Assembly: GCF_025370775.1 (NCBI RefSeq)
Contig: NZ_JAMXEX010000012.1
Span: 114,145 to 178,144, forward strand
Source of the DNA: Ancylothrix sp. D3o
Lineage (GTDB): Bacteria; Cyanobacteriota; Cyanobacteriia; Cyanobacteriales; Oscillatoriaceae
DNA length: 64,000 nucleotides
Direction: 5' to 3'
Shown here: piece by piece, positions 33,676 through 42,018 of the stretch
Layout of the letters: each line of letters begins with the position of its first letter
Numbering within the stretch: position 1 is the stretch's first letter
Program-made: the position numbers and the translations under genes
Notes under the pieces: generated by a model
The model's input: only the letters and a program-made list of their open reading frames with translations
What the model was told of the DNA's origin: nothing
The model's database searches: none

Positions 33676-34560
33676 ATGGCTTATGACAACGCCTGCAAAT
33701 ATCTCTCCGAAAGATATGCTTTGGAATTTGCCACATGGATACTAGGAGAAACTCCGCCATCGGTAGAAGTTCTGAAAACAGAACTCAGCATCGAACCAAT
33801 TCGAGCCGACTACCTGACCTTTTTACGCACTCAACAGAGAATTTTACATTTAGAATTTGAGGTTGATGTGGAAGGTGATCCACCTTTACCGCTGCGAATG
33901 CTAGACTATTGGGTGAGACTCTACCGGCGCTATCGCCAACCCATCACCCAAACCCTCATTCTCCTAAAAGAAAGCGCAGCCAACAAACGATTAAAAAATC
34001 AATTTCGGCTGGAGGGAACACAACATCGCTATCAAATCATACGGCTCTGGGAATTAGATCCCACCCCATTTTTACAAAACCCGGCACTTTTACCCTTAGC
34101 TAGTTTATGTCGCACAAATTCAGGGGAAGACTTGCTAAATTTAATTGCTGAACAATTGGCTAAAATTGAACCAATCACAGAGCGGGGACAAATTACTGCC
34201 TGTACCAATATTTTAGCCGGTTTACGCTTTGACAAAAACTTGATAAATCGATTATTTCGGGAGGAAATTATGCGAGAATCAGCTACTTATCAAGATATCT
34301 TGCAAAAAGGTGTCCAACAAGGTCTTCAACAAGGTCTTCAACAAGGAATTCAACAAGGAATTCAACAAGGAATTCAAGAATCCTTAAAAACGTCTATTTA
34401 TGAGGCTCTGCAAATGCGTTTTAATAGTGTTCCACCTGAAGTTAATCCAAAAGTTGAAGGCTTGACAATTGACAAATTACGACAATTATCAGTGCAAGCT
34501 TGGATGTGCGGAAGTTTAGATGAATTTTTCAATATTCTAAACAGCACCTTTTCAAATTAA
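33676..34560 (+). CDS. Rpn/PD-(D/E)XK nuclease-family protein
   Basis: 294 aa, of the Rpn/transposase_31-like group abundant in cyanobacteria. N-terminal nuclease-like region: YLSERYALEFATWILGE, then RADYLTFL and ILHLEFEVD, giving a D...ExE arrangement as in PD-(D/E)XK enzymes, followed by MLDYWVRLYRRYRQPITQT. Next comes a helical region, five QQG(L/I) tetrapeptide repeats encoded by a 12-bp tandem repeat (34315-34374), and a C-terminal segment (LRQLSVQAWMCGSLDEFFNIL). Some relatives promote recombination; whether this copy is active is unknown. A strong terminator follows. Confidence 0.82.
   Translation: MAYDNACKYLSERYALEFATWILGETPPSVEVLKTELSIEPIRADYLTFLRTQQRILHLEFEVDVEGDPPLPLRMLDYWVRLYRRYRQPITQTLILLKESAANKRLKNQFRLEGTQHRYQIIRLWELDPTPFLQNPALLPLASLCRTNSGEDLLNLIAEQLAKIEPITERGQITACTNILAGLRFDKNLINRLFREEIMRESATYQDILQKGVQQGLQQGLQQGIQQGIQQGIQESLKTSIYEALQMRFNSVPPEVNPKVEGLTIDKLRQLSVQAWMCGSLDEFFNILNSTFSN
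34315..34374 (+). repeat. Five 12-bp tandem repeats encoding QQG(L/I)
   Basis: CAACAAGGTCTT twice then CAACAAGGAATT three times, in frame within the Rpn-like gene. Slippage would add or remove four residues without frameshift. Confidence 0.9.
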
Positions 34561-34577
34561 ACTCAGCTATCACTCAA

Positions 34578-34618
34578 AAAAAAGGCAAAAACCCAGAGAA
34601 TAAGTTTTTGCCTTTTTT
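34578..34618. terminator. Bidirectional terminator between the Rpn-like gene and hemJ
   Basis: 15-bp stem AAAAAAGGCAAAAAC (34578-34592) with GTTTTTGCCTTTTTT (34604-34618). It carries runs suited to both directions and lies between convergent genes. Confidence 0.92.
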
Positions 34619-34622
34619 ATTT

Positions 34623-35186
34623 TTACAACATAGGATAACTGCTCTTTAAACTTTCCCGCAGGCGCTTTTTAGCATAAACGTGAATCACCCCGATCATTAC
34701 AACTATTAAACTCCCCAACAGCGACATAGCACTATTCAAAGGCAGATTATTCTTAAAAACAGCTAACAGCACAATCGCCACTAAAAAAACCGTTGGAACT
34801 TCATTTAAAATTCTGAATTGCTGACTTTTCCAAATGCAGTTATCTTTAGCTAATTGTTTCAGCAACCAACCACAATAAAAATGATAACCTATCAACCCGG
34901 AAACTAATACTAATTTTACCTGAAGCCATCCTTCTTTTATGACTTCTGGCTCAGTATAAATTATCCCTAACGCCATTGTTAGCGCCACCATCATTGCTGG
35001 CGTTGTTATCAAATTATAAAGGCGTTTTTCCATTATCTCATACTGTTGCTTAAGAATCCCGCGTGCCGGTTCTGGATGCTGCTCTGTTTCTGCATGATAT
35101 ACAAAAAGCCTCACCAAATAAAACAACCCCGAAAACCATACAACAATCCCAACAATATGAAACGTTTTCAACCATAAATAAGCCAT
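34623..35186 (-). CDS. hemJ: Protoporphyrinogen IX oxidase HemJ
   Basis: 187-aa heme-containing membrane enzyme oxidising protoporphyrinogen IX, the usual form in cyanobacteria. MAYLWLKTFHIVGIVVWFSG starts the first helix and contains His10, the heme ligand in the studied homologue. Further helices at about 60-80, 88-106, 130-146 and 155-172; RLYNLITTPAMM and GWLQVKLVLV are family motifs. It follows hemN by 64 nt in the same direction, after hemO, forming a tetrapyrrole gene set. Confidence 0.93.
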   Translation of the reverse strand: MAYLWLKTFHIVGIVVWFSGLFYLVRLFVYHAETEQHPEPARGILKQQYEIMEKRLYNLITTPAMMVALTMALGIIYTEPEVIKEGWLQVKLVLVSGLIGYHFYCGWLLKQLAKDNCIWKSQQFRILNEVPTVFLVAIVLLAVFKNNLPLNSAMSLLGSLIVVMIGVIHVYAKKRLRESLKSSYPML

Positions 35187-35250
35187 TTTTTCTCCTTTCC
35201 AAAGCCGGCTTTTCCGAAAAACCGGCTGTCTTATCCTTCAAAAAATCCGT

Positions 35251-36636
35251 TTAAATCGTCCGAGAAAGCCGCTGCTCACCTCGTATCTCTGTATGAGCAT
35301 CAAAAAGAAAAGCAATATTTCGGACTAGCAATCTTCCCAGAGGCGTAACTTCAAGGAGGTTAGGATATAACTTTACCAAACCATCTTTTTCTAAAGGCAA
35401 AATTGCCTCCAATTCAGCGGCAAAATAATTATCAAAATCAATGCCATACTTGAGTTCTATTTCTGACTTATCAAGCTGAAAATTAGACATGATTTGCATA
35501 ATTACTTCCCGCCGCAGCATATCAGCACGACTGAGTTTTATTCCCTTACTCACCGGCAAACATCCCTCATCAATCGCTTGATAATAATCCTTCAAAGTTT
35601 TGTGGTTTTGGCTATAAGTATCTTCCAACATTCCAATCGCCGTAGCACCAAAACCAAATAACTCGGCCTCTGGTTGAGTTGTATAACCTTGAAAATTCCG
35701 CTTTAAAGCTTGATTTCTTTGAGCAACTGCCAATTCATCATTCGGTTTGGCAAAGTGATCCATCCCAATAAAAACATAACCATTATTTGTCAATTCTTCA
35801 ATCGTCATTTGCCAAATTTTTAACTTCTCAGGTGCCGGTGGCAAAGCAGATTCAGGAATATTCTTTTGCACCGGCTTTATCCAAGGCACATAGGCAAAAT
35901 TAAACACTGCAATTCGCGCCGGCTCTAACTGCAATGTCTTTTTCAACGTTTCCTTAAACGTCTCCAAAGTTTGAAAAGGCAACCCATAAATTAAATCGAC
36001 ATTAACACTCTCAAACCCCGCTTCTTTAATCCAACCCATTACTTCAAAAAGCATTTTTTCTGGTTGAACTCGATTCACCGCTTCTTGGACGATAAGATTA
36101 AAATCTTGAATGCCAAAACTGAGCCGGTTAAACCCTAAAGACTTCAGGAAAAAAATATAATTCCTGTCTACATAACGGGGATTAATCTCAATCGAAATTT
36201 CTGCATTATCCGCAAAGTTAAATTTATCATTAATCGCTTTCCAGAGAAACTGTACTTGCTCTATAGACAAATAATTTGGCGTTCCACCTCCCCAATGCAG
36301 TTGCACTACCTTTCGGTCTAAGTCTATCAAGCCAGCAGTCATTTCAATTTCTTTTGTTAAATATTGCAGGTATTTTTCGGCAATTTTTTTGTTATTAGAA
36401 ACCACCACATTGCAGCCACAAAAATAACAAGCACTTTGACAAAAGGGAATATGAAAATAAAGCGAAAGCGGTGATTTCCGCTGATTAGAAGCAGCAATTG
36501 CCTCACGCCAATCTCTCTCAGAAAACTCTGCATTTAATTCGGTTGCCGGTGGATAACTCGTATATCTGGGAGCCGGATTATCATACTTTTTGATCAAATT
36601 CAAATCCCAGGTTACATTTTGCACAGAAAAAACCAT
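35251..36636 (-). CDS. hemN: Oxygen-independent coproporphyrinogen III oxidase
   Basis: 461-aa radical-SAM enzyme decarboxylating coproporphyrinogen III under low oxygen. The 4Fe-4S motif CX3CX2C is at C66, C70 and C73 (FCQSACYFCGC), with a fourth Cys at 75 as in true HemN. Other features: YTSYPPAT, LHWGGGTPNYL (SAM site), EINPRYVD, RLSFGIQDF and QGYTTQPEAELFGFGATAIG. Length and the QGYTT block favour HemN over the heme chaperone HemW. Lies between hemO and hemJ; expected to be induced in micro-oxic conditions. Confidence 0.95.
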   Translation of the reverse strand: MVFSVQNVTWDLNLIKKYDNPAPRYTSYPPATELNAEFSERDWREAIAASNQRKSPLSLYFHIPFCQSACYFCGCNVVVSNNKKIAEKYLQYLTKEIEMTAGLIDLDRKVVQLHWGGGTPNYLSIEQVQFLWKAINDKFNFADNAEISIEINPRYVDRNYIFFLKSLGFNRLSFGIQDFNLIVQEAVNRVQPEKMLFEVMGWIKEAGFESVNVDLIYGLPFQTLETFKETLKKTLQLEPARIAVFNFAYVPWIKPVQKNIPESALPPAPEKLKIWQMTIEELTNNGYVFIGMDHFAKPNDELAVAQRNQALKRNFQGYTTQPEAELFGFGATAIGMLEDTYSQNHKTLKDYYQAIDEGCLPVSKGIKLSRADMLRREVIMQIMSNFQLDKSEIELKYGIDFDNYFAAELEAILPLEKDGLVKLYPNLLEVTPLGRLLVRNIAFLFDAHTEIRGEQRLSRTI

Positions 36637-36690
36637 TGATACCTCTCAAACTTTTTTCAACTATTTTTGACAACAAAATTTAGAGTGTCA

Positions 36691-36722
36691 GAAACCGGGT
36701 TTATTTATAAAAACCCGATTTC
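36691..36722. other. Hairpin between heme oxygenase and hemN genes
   Basis: GAAACCGGGTTT (36691-36702) and AAACCCGATTTC (36711-36722), one mismatch, 8-nt loop, in the 92-nt gap. No T-run on the coding strand, so probably an RNA-processing or partial-termination element. Confidence 0.5.
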
Positions 36723-36728
36723 TTTGAG

Positions 36729-37388
36729 TTACACCGGCACCACAGAACGACACGCAAAACTATCCTCCAGTTCTCGCATCATTTTAATATTCAACTTAAA
36801 AGACACAATTGCCTCCGCCACAATCTTGTCTTCCATTTCTTCGGAAACCGCCAACTCATTTAATGCTTGGCGATAAATAGCCTTAAAAGCATTCGGATCA
36901 GCAATTTGCTCAAACTCATAAAAACAACTGCCTTCCTCTCCTGTTAAATTAAACACTGAGCGGACAATTCTTTTAAGACCTTGACCCCCTGAAAGATCGC
37001 CCATATAACGCGTATAAGCATGAGCAATTAATAGGGCCGGTTCTGAACCCGAAACTTCTCTTAAACGGGCTACAAAAGCTTGCACAGCCGGCCCAGGCGT
37101 AATTCGTGAGCGCCAATTTTCTCCAAAATAAAACGCCAAATCTTTCTCTAAATTTGCTTGACGATTCAGTTCAGGAAAATAAACCCCACCCACCAGAGGA
37201 TTATCTTTGTGGAGTTTCAATTCTTCCTCAAGTTGGCTATAAATCCAATAAAAATTACTTAGTAATCTTGCAAACAAATCTCGCTCAATTTGGCCGGCCA
37301 AAAAGCGTTTCATAAATCCCGAATGTTCCGCATCCCCATGAGATTGCTGGATTCCATTTCGCAGTTTTATCGCTAAATTATTCATCAT
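36729..37388 (-). CDS. ho: Heme oxygenase (biliverdin-producing)
   Basis: About 219 aa, start at ATG 37388 or 37385 behind GAGG. Opens heme to biliverdin IXalpha, CO and iron with ferredoxin, for phycobilin and phytochrome chromophores. Visible are LRNGIQQSHGDAEHSGF (His proximal ligand region), FYWIYSQLEEEL, and the distal-helix motif HAYTRYMGDLSGGQ. The pairing with hemN resembles the ho2-hemN low-oxygen module of Synechocystis, so this may be the low-oxygen isoform rather than the housekeeping Ho1; sequence alone does not decide. Confidence 0.93.
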   Translation of the reverse strand: MMNNLAIKLRNGIQQSHGDAEHSGFMKRFLAGQIERDLFARLLSNFYWIYSQLEEELKLHKDNPLVGGVYFPELNRQANLEKDLAFYFGENWRSRITPGPAVQAFVARLREVSGSEPALLIAHAYTRYMGDLSGGQGLKRIVRSVFNLTGEEGSCFYEFEQIADPNAFKAIYRQALNELAVSEEMEDKIVAEAIVSFKLNIKMMRELEDSFACRSVVPV

Positions 37389-37539
37389 CAAATCCTCAAT
37401 CTTTCATCCAAAAAGCTTTGCGCGACTTCCTCAAGCCACTTTTGGCCATCGGTGTCATGTTTTAGCCTTTAATCACTATATAGCGATTAAGCGTAGAGGA
37501 GTTTTTTCTTAAAAATTCTTAATAATGGGCTAATGGGTG

Positions 37540-37606
37540 GAGCCGGCATCTTGCCTGTAGGGGAGCCGGCATCTTGCCTGTAGGGGCGGGCAGGCGGGAC
37601 GCCTGC
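37540..37606. repeat. Two 23-bp tandem repeats plus GCAGGCG palindrome
   Basis: A 23-bp unit starting GAGCCGGCATCTTGCC occurs at 37540-37562 and 37563-37585. It is directly followed by the GCAGGCG/CGCCTGC palindrome (37590-37606, GGA loop) seen also at 29867. Confidence 0.85.
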
Positions 37607-37663
37607 GCCACTGGGGAATGGAGTCAAAGCCAAAAAAAGAACCCTTAAAACTCGAACTTGGGG

Positions 37664-38392
37664 TTAGTCTCGGATGGTACCATCAGGCATAATGGCACCT
37701 TGGAGATTAGCACCGGCAAGGATAGTTTTAGAAAGATCAGCGCCTTGTAAATTCGCTTTTGACAAATTCACCCCAGTGAGATCCGCATAACTCAAATCTG
37801 CACCTTGTAAACTGGCTTCGCTGAGATCCGCTTGATAGAATTTGTTATTTTTAAAACTTCCTAAAATTGCTCGGCAAAGTTTAACACCATCCAGATTTGC
37901 CCGCTGCAAAATCACCCCGCTTAAATTAGCATAGCTCAAATTTGCACCGCTTAAAATCGCTTCACTAAGATTTGTGTGCTGCTCGTAATTTGGGCGAAAA
38001 TCAGCTTCAACAAGCAGAGCTTTTGAAAGCACAGCCCCTCCCAAATCACACCCACACAAACAGGCTTTAATAAGTTCTGTTTCTTCTAAATTTGCTTTAA
38101 TTAACTTCGCTCCCGTCAAGTCAGCTTCTCGCAAATCAGCGTGACTCAAATTAGCATGACTGAGGTTTGTTCCCCAGAGGATTGTTTCGCTTAAATTTGC
38201 TTGGCTAAGATTCGCAAAAGAAAGATTAGCTTGTCCTAGGCGCGCTTCCCGCAAATCACTTTTGCTGAGATTGGCTTTACTGAGATTTGTGCTGACTAAA
38301 TTGGCTTCCCGCAGACAAGCCTCCGCTAAGTTTATTTCAGGAAAACTTTGTTCGCCGGCTGCGTGTCGTTTCAAAAAATCATCTATATTCAT
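37664..38392 (-). CDS. Pentapeptide repeat protein
   Basis: 242 aa. After a short N-terminal segment (MNIDDFLKRHAAGEQSF) nearly the whole protein is A(D/N)LxX pentapeptides, for example ANLSKANLSKSDLREARLGQ, forming a right-handed quadrilateral beta-helix. One break near residues 115-150 (CDLGGAVLSKALLVEADFRP). No transmembrane or catalytic domain is seen. Such proteins are numerous in cyanobacteria and mostly of unknown role. Single gene. Confidence 0.93.
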   Translation of the reverse strand: MNIDDFLKRHAAGEQSFPEINLAEACLREANLVSTNLSKANLSKSDLREARLGQANLSFANLSQANLSETILWGTNLSHANLSHADLREADLTGAKLIKANLEETELIKACLCGCDLGGAVLSKALLVEADFRPNYEQHTNLSEAILSGANLSYANLSGVILQRANLDGVKLCRAILGSFKNNKFYQADLSEASLQGADLSYADLTGVNLSKANLQGADLSKTILAGANLQGAIMPDGTIRD

Positions 38393-38964
38393 GGGTTTTT
38401 AGTTTGTTTGTCTTCGGTATAATCAGGCAAGGTGGCGACACACCAAAGCGGGGAAATCTATTAAAGTAGCGATTTCAAAATATCATTTTTGGTGAGAGTT
38501 CGCCCCAGAAGTTGTCAAACCAAATAATACTATATTTATCAGGCGAGTGATAAATATACAACAAGCTCTGTAATAAATCGCTATAATTTGGCAAAAAAAT
38601 TAAAAATTGAGGTAACTTTGCAGGTAATATCATTCACCGTTGCCTAATATTATCAAGAGCTTTATCTAATTTCGGTTTTTCAAAAGTAGCCCCGCTGGCA
38701 AAGAAAAACTCTGTCTGACTGGCCGCCGCTCCGGGGGTGGGGGTGTTTGAGGTATCCTTTGAAAGGAGACTCTGAGAGATCCGGAAATTTTGTTTCCGAA
38801 CAGCCTAAAATGTAGGCGGCGCTTAGAGGAAGCCGGAAAACTGCCCCACTTGAGCCGGCCCGCTGTGGCGCGAAATGATTTAATGGCACTAAGACTCTCC
38901 CAACGCCTACCTGACTCTAAAAGTCTGGCTCATCAAAGCTCACATATTAGGAAAGAAAACAAAA
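38393..38964. other. Intergenic region upstream of the peroxiredoxin gene
   Basis: 572 nt without a credible gene, between divergent genes. Contains the perfect inverted repeat at 38531-38558 and a CGGAAA/TTTCCG hairpin near 38781-38799. The 3' half is more GC-rich, possibly a leader of the peroxiredoxin mRNA. Confidence 0.5.
38531..38558. promoter_or_regulatory. Perfect 11-bp inverted repeat, possible operator
   Basis: TATATTTATCA and TGATAAATATA separated by GGCGAG. It lies 139 nt upstream of the pentapeptide gene start. Symmetry, AT content and spacing (17-nt centre to centre) fit a dimeric repressor site; the regulator is unknown. Confidence 0.45.
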
Positions 38965-39705
38965 ATGTTGAAAAACCGAGAAGGAGAAAAAGTACCCAAC
39001 GTTACCTTCAAGACTCGCAACGGCGGTCAGTGGGTTAATGTCACTTCTGACGATTTATTTGCCGGTAAAACAGTGGTTGTTTTTTCTTTACCAGGCGCTT
39101 TCACTCCAACTTGTTCTTCTACTCATGTTCCGGGGTACAACGAACTCGCCAAAATTTTCAAAGACAATGGCGTAGATGATATTATTTGCCTTTCGGTTAA
39201 TGACCCTTTTGTAATGGAAGAGTGGAAGAAAACTCAAGCAGCCGACCGCGTTACTTTTATCCCCGATGGTAATGGAGAATTTACTGAAAAAATGGGGATG
39301 TTGGTTGATAAAGAAGATTTGGGGTTTGGCAAACGTTCGTGGCGCTATTCTATGCTGGTCAAAGATGGCGTCATCGACAAAATGTTTATTGAACCAGAAA
39401 AGCCAGGAGATCCGTTTGAAGTCTCCGATGCTGAAACAATGCTGAGCTACATTAATCCGACTGCTGCTAAACCTAAGCTGGTATCTTTGTTTACAAAACC
39501 GGGTTGTCCCTATTGCGCTCGTGCCAAAACTGCTCTCCAAGAGCGTAGTATTGAGTTTGAAGAAATTGTTCTCGGTAAAGAGATTAGCACTCGTTCTTTA
39601 CGAGCGGTGACGGGGGCGACTACAGTACCGCAAGTTTTTATTGATGGTAAACAAATTGGCGGTTCGGAAGCACTCGACGAATACTTGAAATCTCACTCTT
39701 TATAA
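38965..39705 (+). CDS. Peroxiredoxin-glutaredoxin fusion (Prx5-Grx)
   Basis: 246 aa. N-terminal atypical Prx5-type domain (residues 1-165) with peroxidatic Cys50 in [12 protein letters not shown], and C-terminal glutaredoxin domain (about 172-246) with CPYC at 181-184 plus [19 protein letters not shown]. It reduces peroxides with glutathione through its own Grx domain. GAAAG precedes the ATG. An intrinsic terminator follows at 39788. Confidence 0.95.
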   Translation: MLKNREGEKVPNVTFKTRNGGQWVNVTSDDLFAGKTVVVFSLPGAFTPTCSSTHVPGYNELAKIFKDNGVDDIICLSVNDPFVMEEWKKTQAADRVTFIPDGNGEFTEKMGMLVDKEDLGFGKRSWRYSMLVKDGVIDKMFIEPEKPGDPFEVSDAETMLSYINPTAAKPKLVSLFTKPGCPYCARAKTALQERSIEFEEIVLGKEISTRSLRAVTGATTVPQVFIDGKQIGGSEALDEYLKSHSL

Positions 39706-39787
39706 GTTTGTTTAAGCTGTTAGCCGCAAGGAGAGGATCTGCTCTTTTGCTGTGAAAACTGCTGGCGAGCAAGCGTTTTCTTGTTTT

Positions 39788-39835
39788 AGGGGGAATGTAA
39801 AGTTTTGTTACAAATAAAATTTCCCCCTTTTTTTT
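39788..39835 (+). terminator. Terminator after the peroxiredoxin gene
   Basis: AGGGGGAA (39788-39795) with TTCCCCCT (39821-39828) and a 25-nt loop, followed by a run of T to 39835. Confidence 0.8.
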
Positions 39836-39979
39836 CGGAAGATATGCTATATTGAGTGGCGAGAGTAGAATTCGGTTGTAGCGTTTGTTTTTAGTATTGA
39901 CAGGCATTTGGCTTTTAGTATTGGCAGGCTTCTCTCCGAAATCTCACCAATCCCACCTTTCTGATTTTGGAGACGAGTT

Positions 39980-40312
39980 ATGTCGATTTATGTAGGCAAT
40001 CTTTCTTATCAAGTTACCCAAGAAGACTTGAGCGCAGTATTTGCCGAATATGGAACAGTTAAGCGGGTTCAGCTTCCCACAGACCGCGAAACGGGCCGCT
40101 TGCGTGGCTTTGCTTTTGTGGAAATGGATAGCGATGCCGAAGAAACCGCAGCGATTGAAGCTTTGGACGGCGCAGAATGGATGGGCCGTGACATGAAAGT
40201 GAACAAGGCCAAACCCCGTGAAGAGCGTGGTGGTGGTGGTGGTTATCGCGGCGGCGGTGGCGGCGGCGGTGGTGACCGTCGTGGTAACAACAATTTTTCT
40301 CGTCGTTACTAA
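39980..40312 (+). CDS. rbp: Glycine-rich RRM RNA-binding protein
   Basis: 110 aa. Single RRM (about 2-80) with RNP2 IYVGNL (3-8) and RNP1 RGFAFVEM (43-50), then a Gly/Arg-rich tail with long Gly runs. These cyanobacterial proteins are single-strand RNA-binding, often cold-induced and with a long leader; here the upstream gap is 144 nt after the previous terminator. GGAGACGAG is the ribosome-binding site. Confidence 0.95.
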   Translation: MSIYVGNLSYQVTQEDLSAVFAEYGTVKRVQLPTDRETGRLRGFAFVEMDSDAEETAAIEALDGAEWMGRDMKVNKAKPREERGGGGGYRGGGGGGGGDRRGNNNFSRRY

Positions 40313-40348
40313 GCTTTAAGGCTAAACCGTTAGCCCTTATAAATTTCT

Positions 40349-40385
40349 AAAAAGGTTCAGGCATGAATGCTTGAGCCTTTTTTCT
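40349..40385 (+). terminator. Terminator after rbp
   Basis: 15-bp stem AAAAAGGTTCAGGCA (40349-40363) with TGCTTGAGCCTTTTT (40368-40382), two G-T pairs, T-run. Confidence 0.9.
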
Positions 40386-40515
40386 ATTTTTATGACGTTC
40401 CAACAGTCTCAACTCCATCGGCAATTTTACAAGCGATTTTGTTAAATGGATAGGTATGATTTGAGAAGTCAAAGCGGGACAAGGTATTTCAAATTAATTT
40501 AAGGACTTTTAAGTT

Positions 40516-41619
40516 ATGCAATTTATACCGCTAATTTTTCCTTTAGTATGGCTCACCGGCCTGCTATCGTTAGCAGTTTTGGGGGGAGGAATTTACATTG
40601 TCTATAAATGGTACAGCGGCGAACTGGATGGTTATGGTTATTTAGTGGCTGGTTTGCTAATGATCTTGTGGTCTGTGGCCGGTCGTTTTTTCAGCTTGCC
40701 CTTGCTGCGGCGATGGGGTGTGAACGAACCCAAACCCATGCGTACAGGAACAGTGCGCCGCATAGCCCGCCCGGATGGTAGTGAACTGCACATAGAATTG
40801 TATGGCCCAGAAGACGGCCAACCGCTGATTTTGATACATGGTTGGGGGCCAAATAGCACAGTTTGGTATTATGCAAAACGGCAACTGAGCGACCGCTACC
40901 GGGTGATTGTTTGGGATCTGCCTGGTTTAGGGAAATCAAAACGCCCGAAAAATAACGATTATTCCTTAGAAAAATATGCCGGTGATTTAGAGGCGGTTCT
41001 TGGCCTTACGGGAGATAAACCGGCCATTGTTTTAGGACATAGTATGGGGGGAATGATTGCCTTAACATTTTGCCGGTTATTTCCTCAATATTTAGGGACG
41101 AAATTAGCAAAATTAATTCTTGTAGATACAAGTTATATCAATCCAGTAAAGACCTCTATTTTAAGTGGTTTATTACAAGTTTTGCAAAAACCAGTGCTGG
41201 AACCAATGCTTTATCTGACGATATTTTTGTCACCGCTTTTATGGTTGCTGACGTGGTTAAGCTATTTCAACGGTTCGCTATATTTGACTGTAGAATTGTC
41301 TGGTTACACCGGCAAAGAAACGCGAGGTCAATTAGATTTTTCCGCCTACTTATCTGCTTTGGGTGAACCCGGAGTTTTAGCAAGGGGAACTCTGGCGATG
41401 TTGAAATTAGAAGAAAGTGCCACCTTAAAAGCGATTAATATTCCTGTGTTGCTGGTAACAGGCGCTTCAGATATTGCAATTGTTCCTGAAACTAGCTGGC
41501 GAATGAAAGCTCTTTTACCGCAAGCAGAAATCGTCACTTTAAAACCAGGGGGACACATGGCTTTGATGGAGTTAAATGAGGAGTTTTCTCGTGCAGTTAG
41601 TGGGTTTATTGAAGGGTAG
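40516..41619 (+). CDS. Alpha/beta-hydrolase with N-terminal membrane anchor
   Basis: 367 aa. Two hydrophobic helices (about 4-30 and 40-60) anchor a C-terminal hydrolase domain: oxyanion HGWGP (108-112), DLPGLGKSKRP, nucleophile Ser176 in GHSMGG, probable acid Asp in VTGASDIAIV (about 318) and catalytic His in PGGHMALMEL (about 346). The substrate (ester, lactone or lipid) is unknown. It is 0.4 kb upstream of the NRPS operon, same strand, but separated by a gap large enough for a promoter. Confidence 0.88.
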   Translation: MQFIPLIFPLVWLTGLLSLAVLGGGIYIVYKWYSGELDGYGYLVAGLLMILWSVAGRFFSLPLLRRWGVNEPKPMRTGTVRRIARPDGSELHIELYGPEDGQPLILIHGWGPNSTVWYYAKRQLSDRYRVIVWDLPGLGKSKRPKNNDYSLEKYAGDLEAVLGLTGDKPAIVLGHSMGGMIALTFCRLFPQYLGTKLAKLILVDTSYINPVKTSILSGLLQVLQKPVLEPMLYLTIFLSPLLWLLTWLSYFNGSLYLTVELSGYTGKETRGQLDFSAYLSALGEPGVLARGTLAMLKLEESATLKAINIPVLLVTGASDIAIVPETSWRMKALLPQAEIVTLKPGGHMALMELNEEFSRAVSGFIEG

Positions 41620-42018
41620 GGCTGAGATTATTAAGTTTATTGGGTATGCTTAAGCTGGGTTGAATGTAAAATTTTTAGGTGAGATATTTTAGCCCATTGG
41701 TATTAGTTTATTTGGGACTAGCGCACTGTCAAAATAATTTTTGGCTTTTGAAAGGGTGGAATTAGGGGCCGGTTAAAAAAAATCGCTTTCTAAAGCCATC
41801 CTATAAAAGCCAATTGCCTAAAAATCTATCTTTAGACAGACTTAAAAATAAAGTCCGGCCTGCTAAACTAACGAAAAAATTTAAGCAATTAAAAACCTGT
41901 CCTTTTATCTAAAAAAGCTCTGATAAATTTCGATAAAGTTTAAACTTTAAATCGGGAGGTTTAACCTCAATAAAATAATTAGTTTTCCCAACTCTAGCTA
42001 TCCTCAAAAAAAAGCATA
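41620..42018. other. Region upstream of the NRPS operon
   Basis: 399 nt, AT-rich, no gene seen. It should contain the promoter of the NRPS operon. A small GAGGTTTAACCTC palindrome lies near 41957-41970. No Shine-Dalgarno sequence is evident at the first NRPS gene. Confidence 0.5.

Noticed and set aside
35251..36636. HemW (heme chaperone) instead of HemN
   Set aside because: Length of 461 aa, the fourth Cys after CX3CX2C and the QGYTT block fit HemN.
37540..37606. CRISPR-like array
   Set aside because: Only two adjacent 23-bp copies with no spacers, next to a known palindromic repeat; no cas genes in the window.
38680..38889. 69-codon minus-strand frame upstream of the peroxiredoxin gene
   Set aside because: No ribosome-binding site, unnatural composition and no family resemblance.
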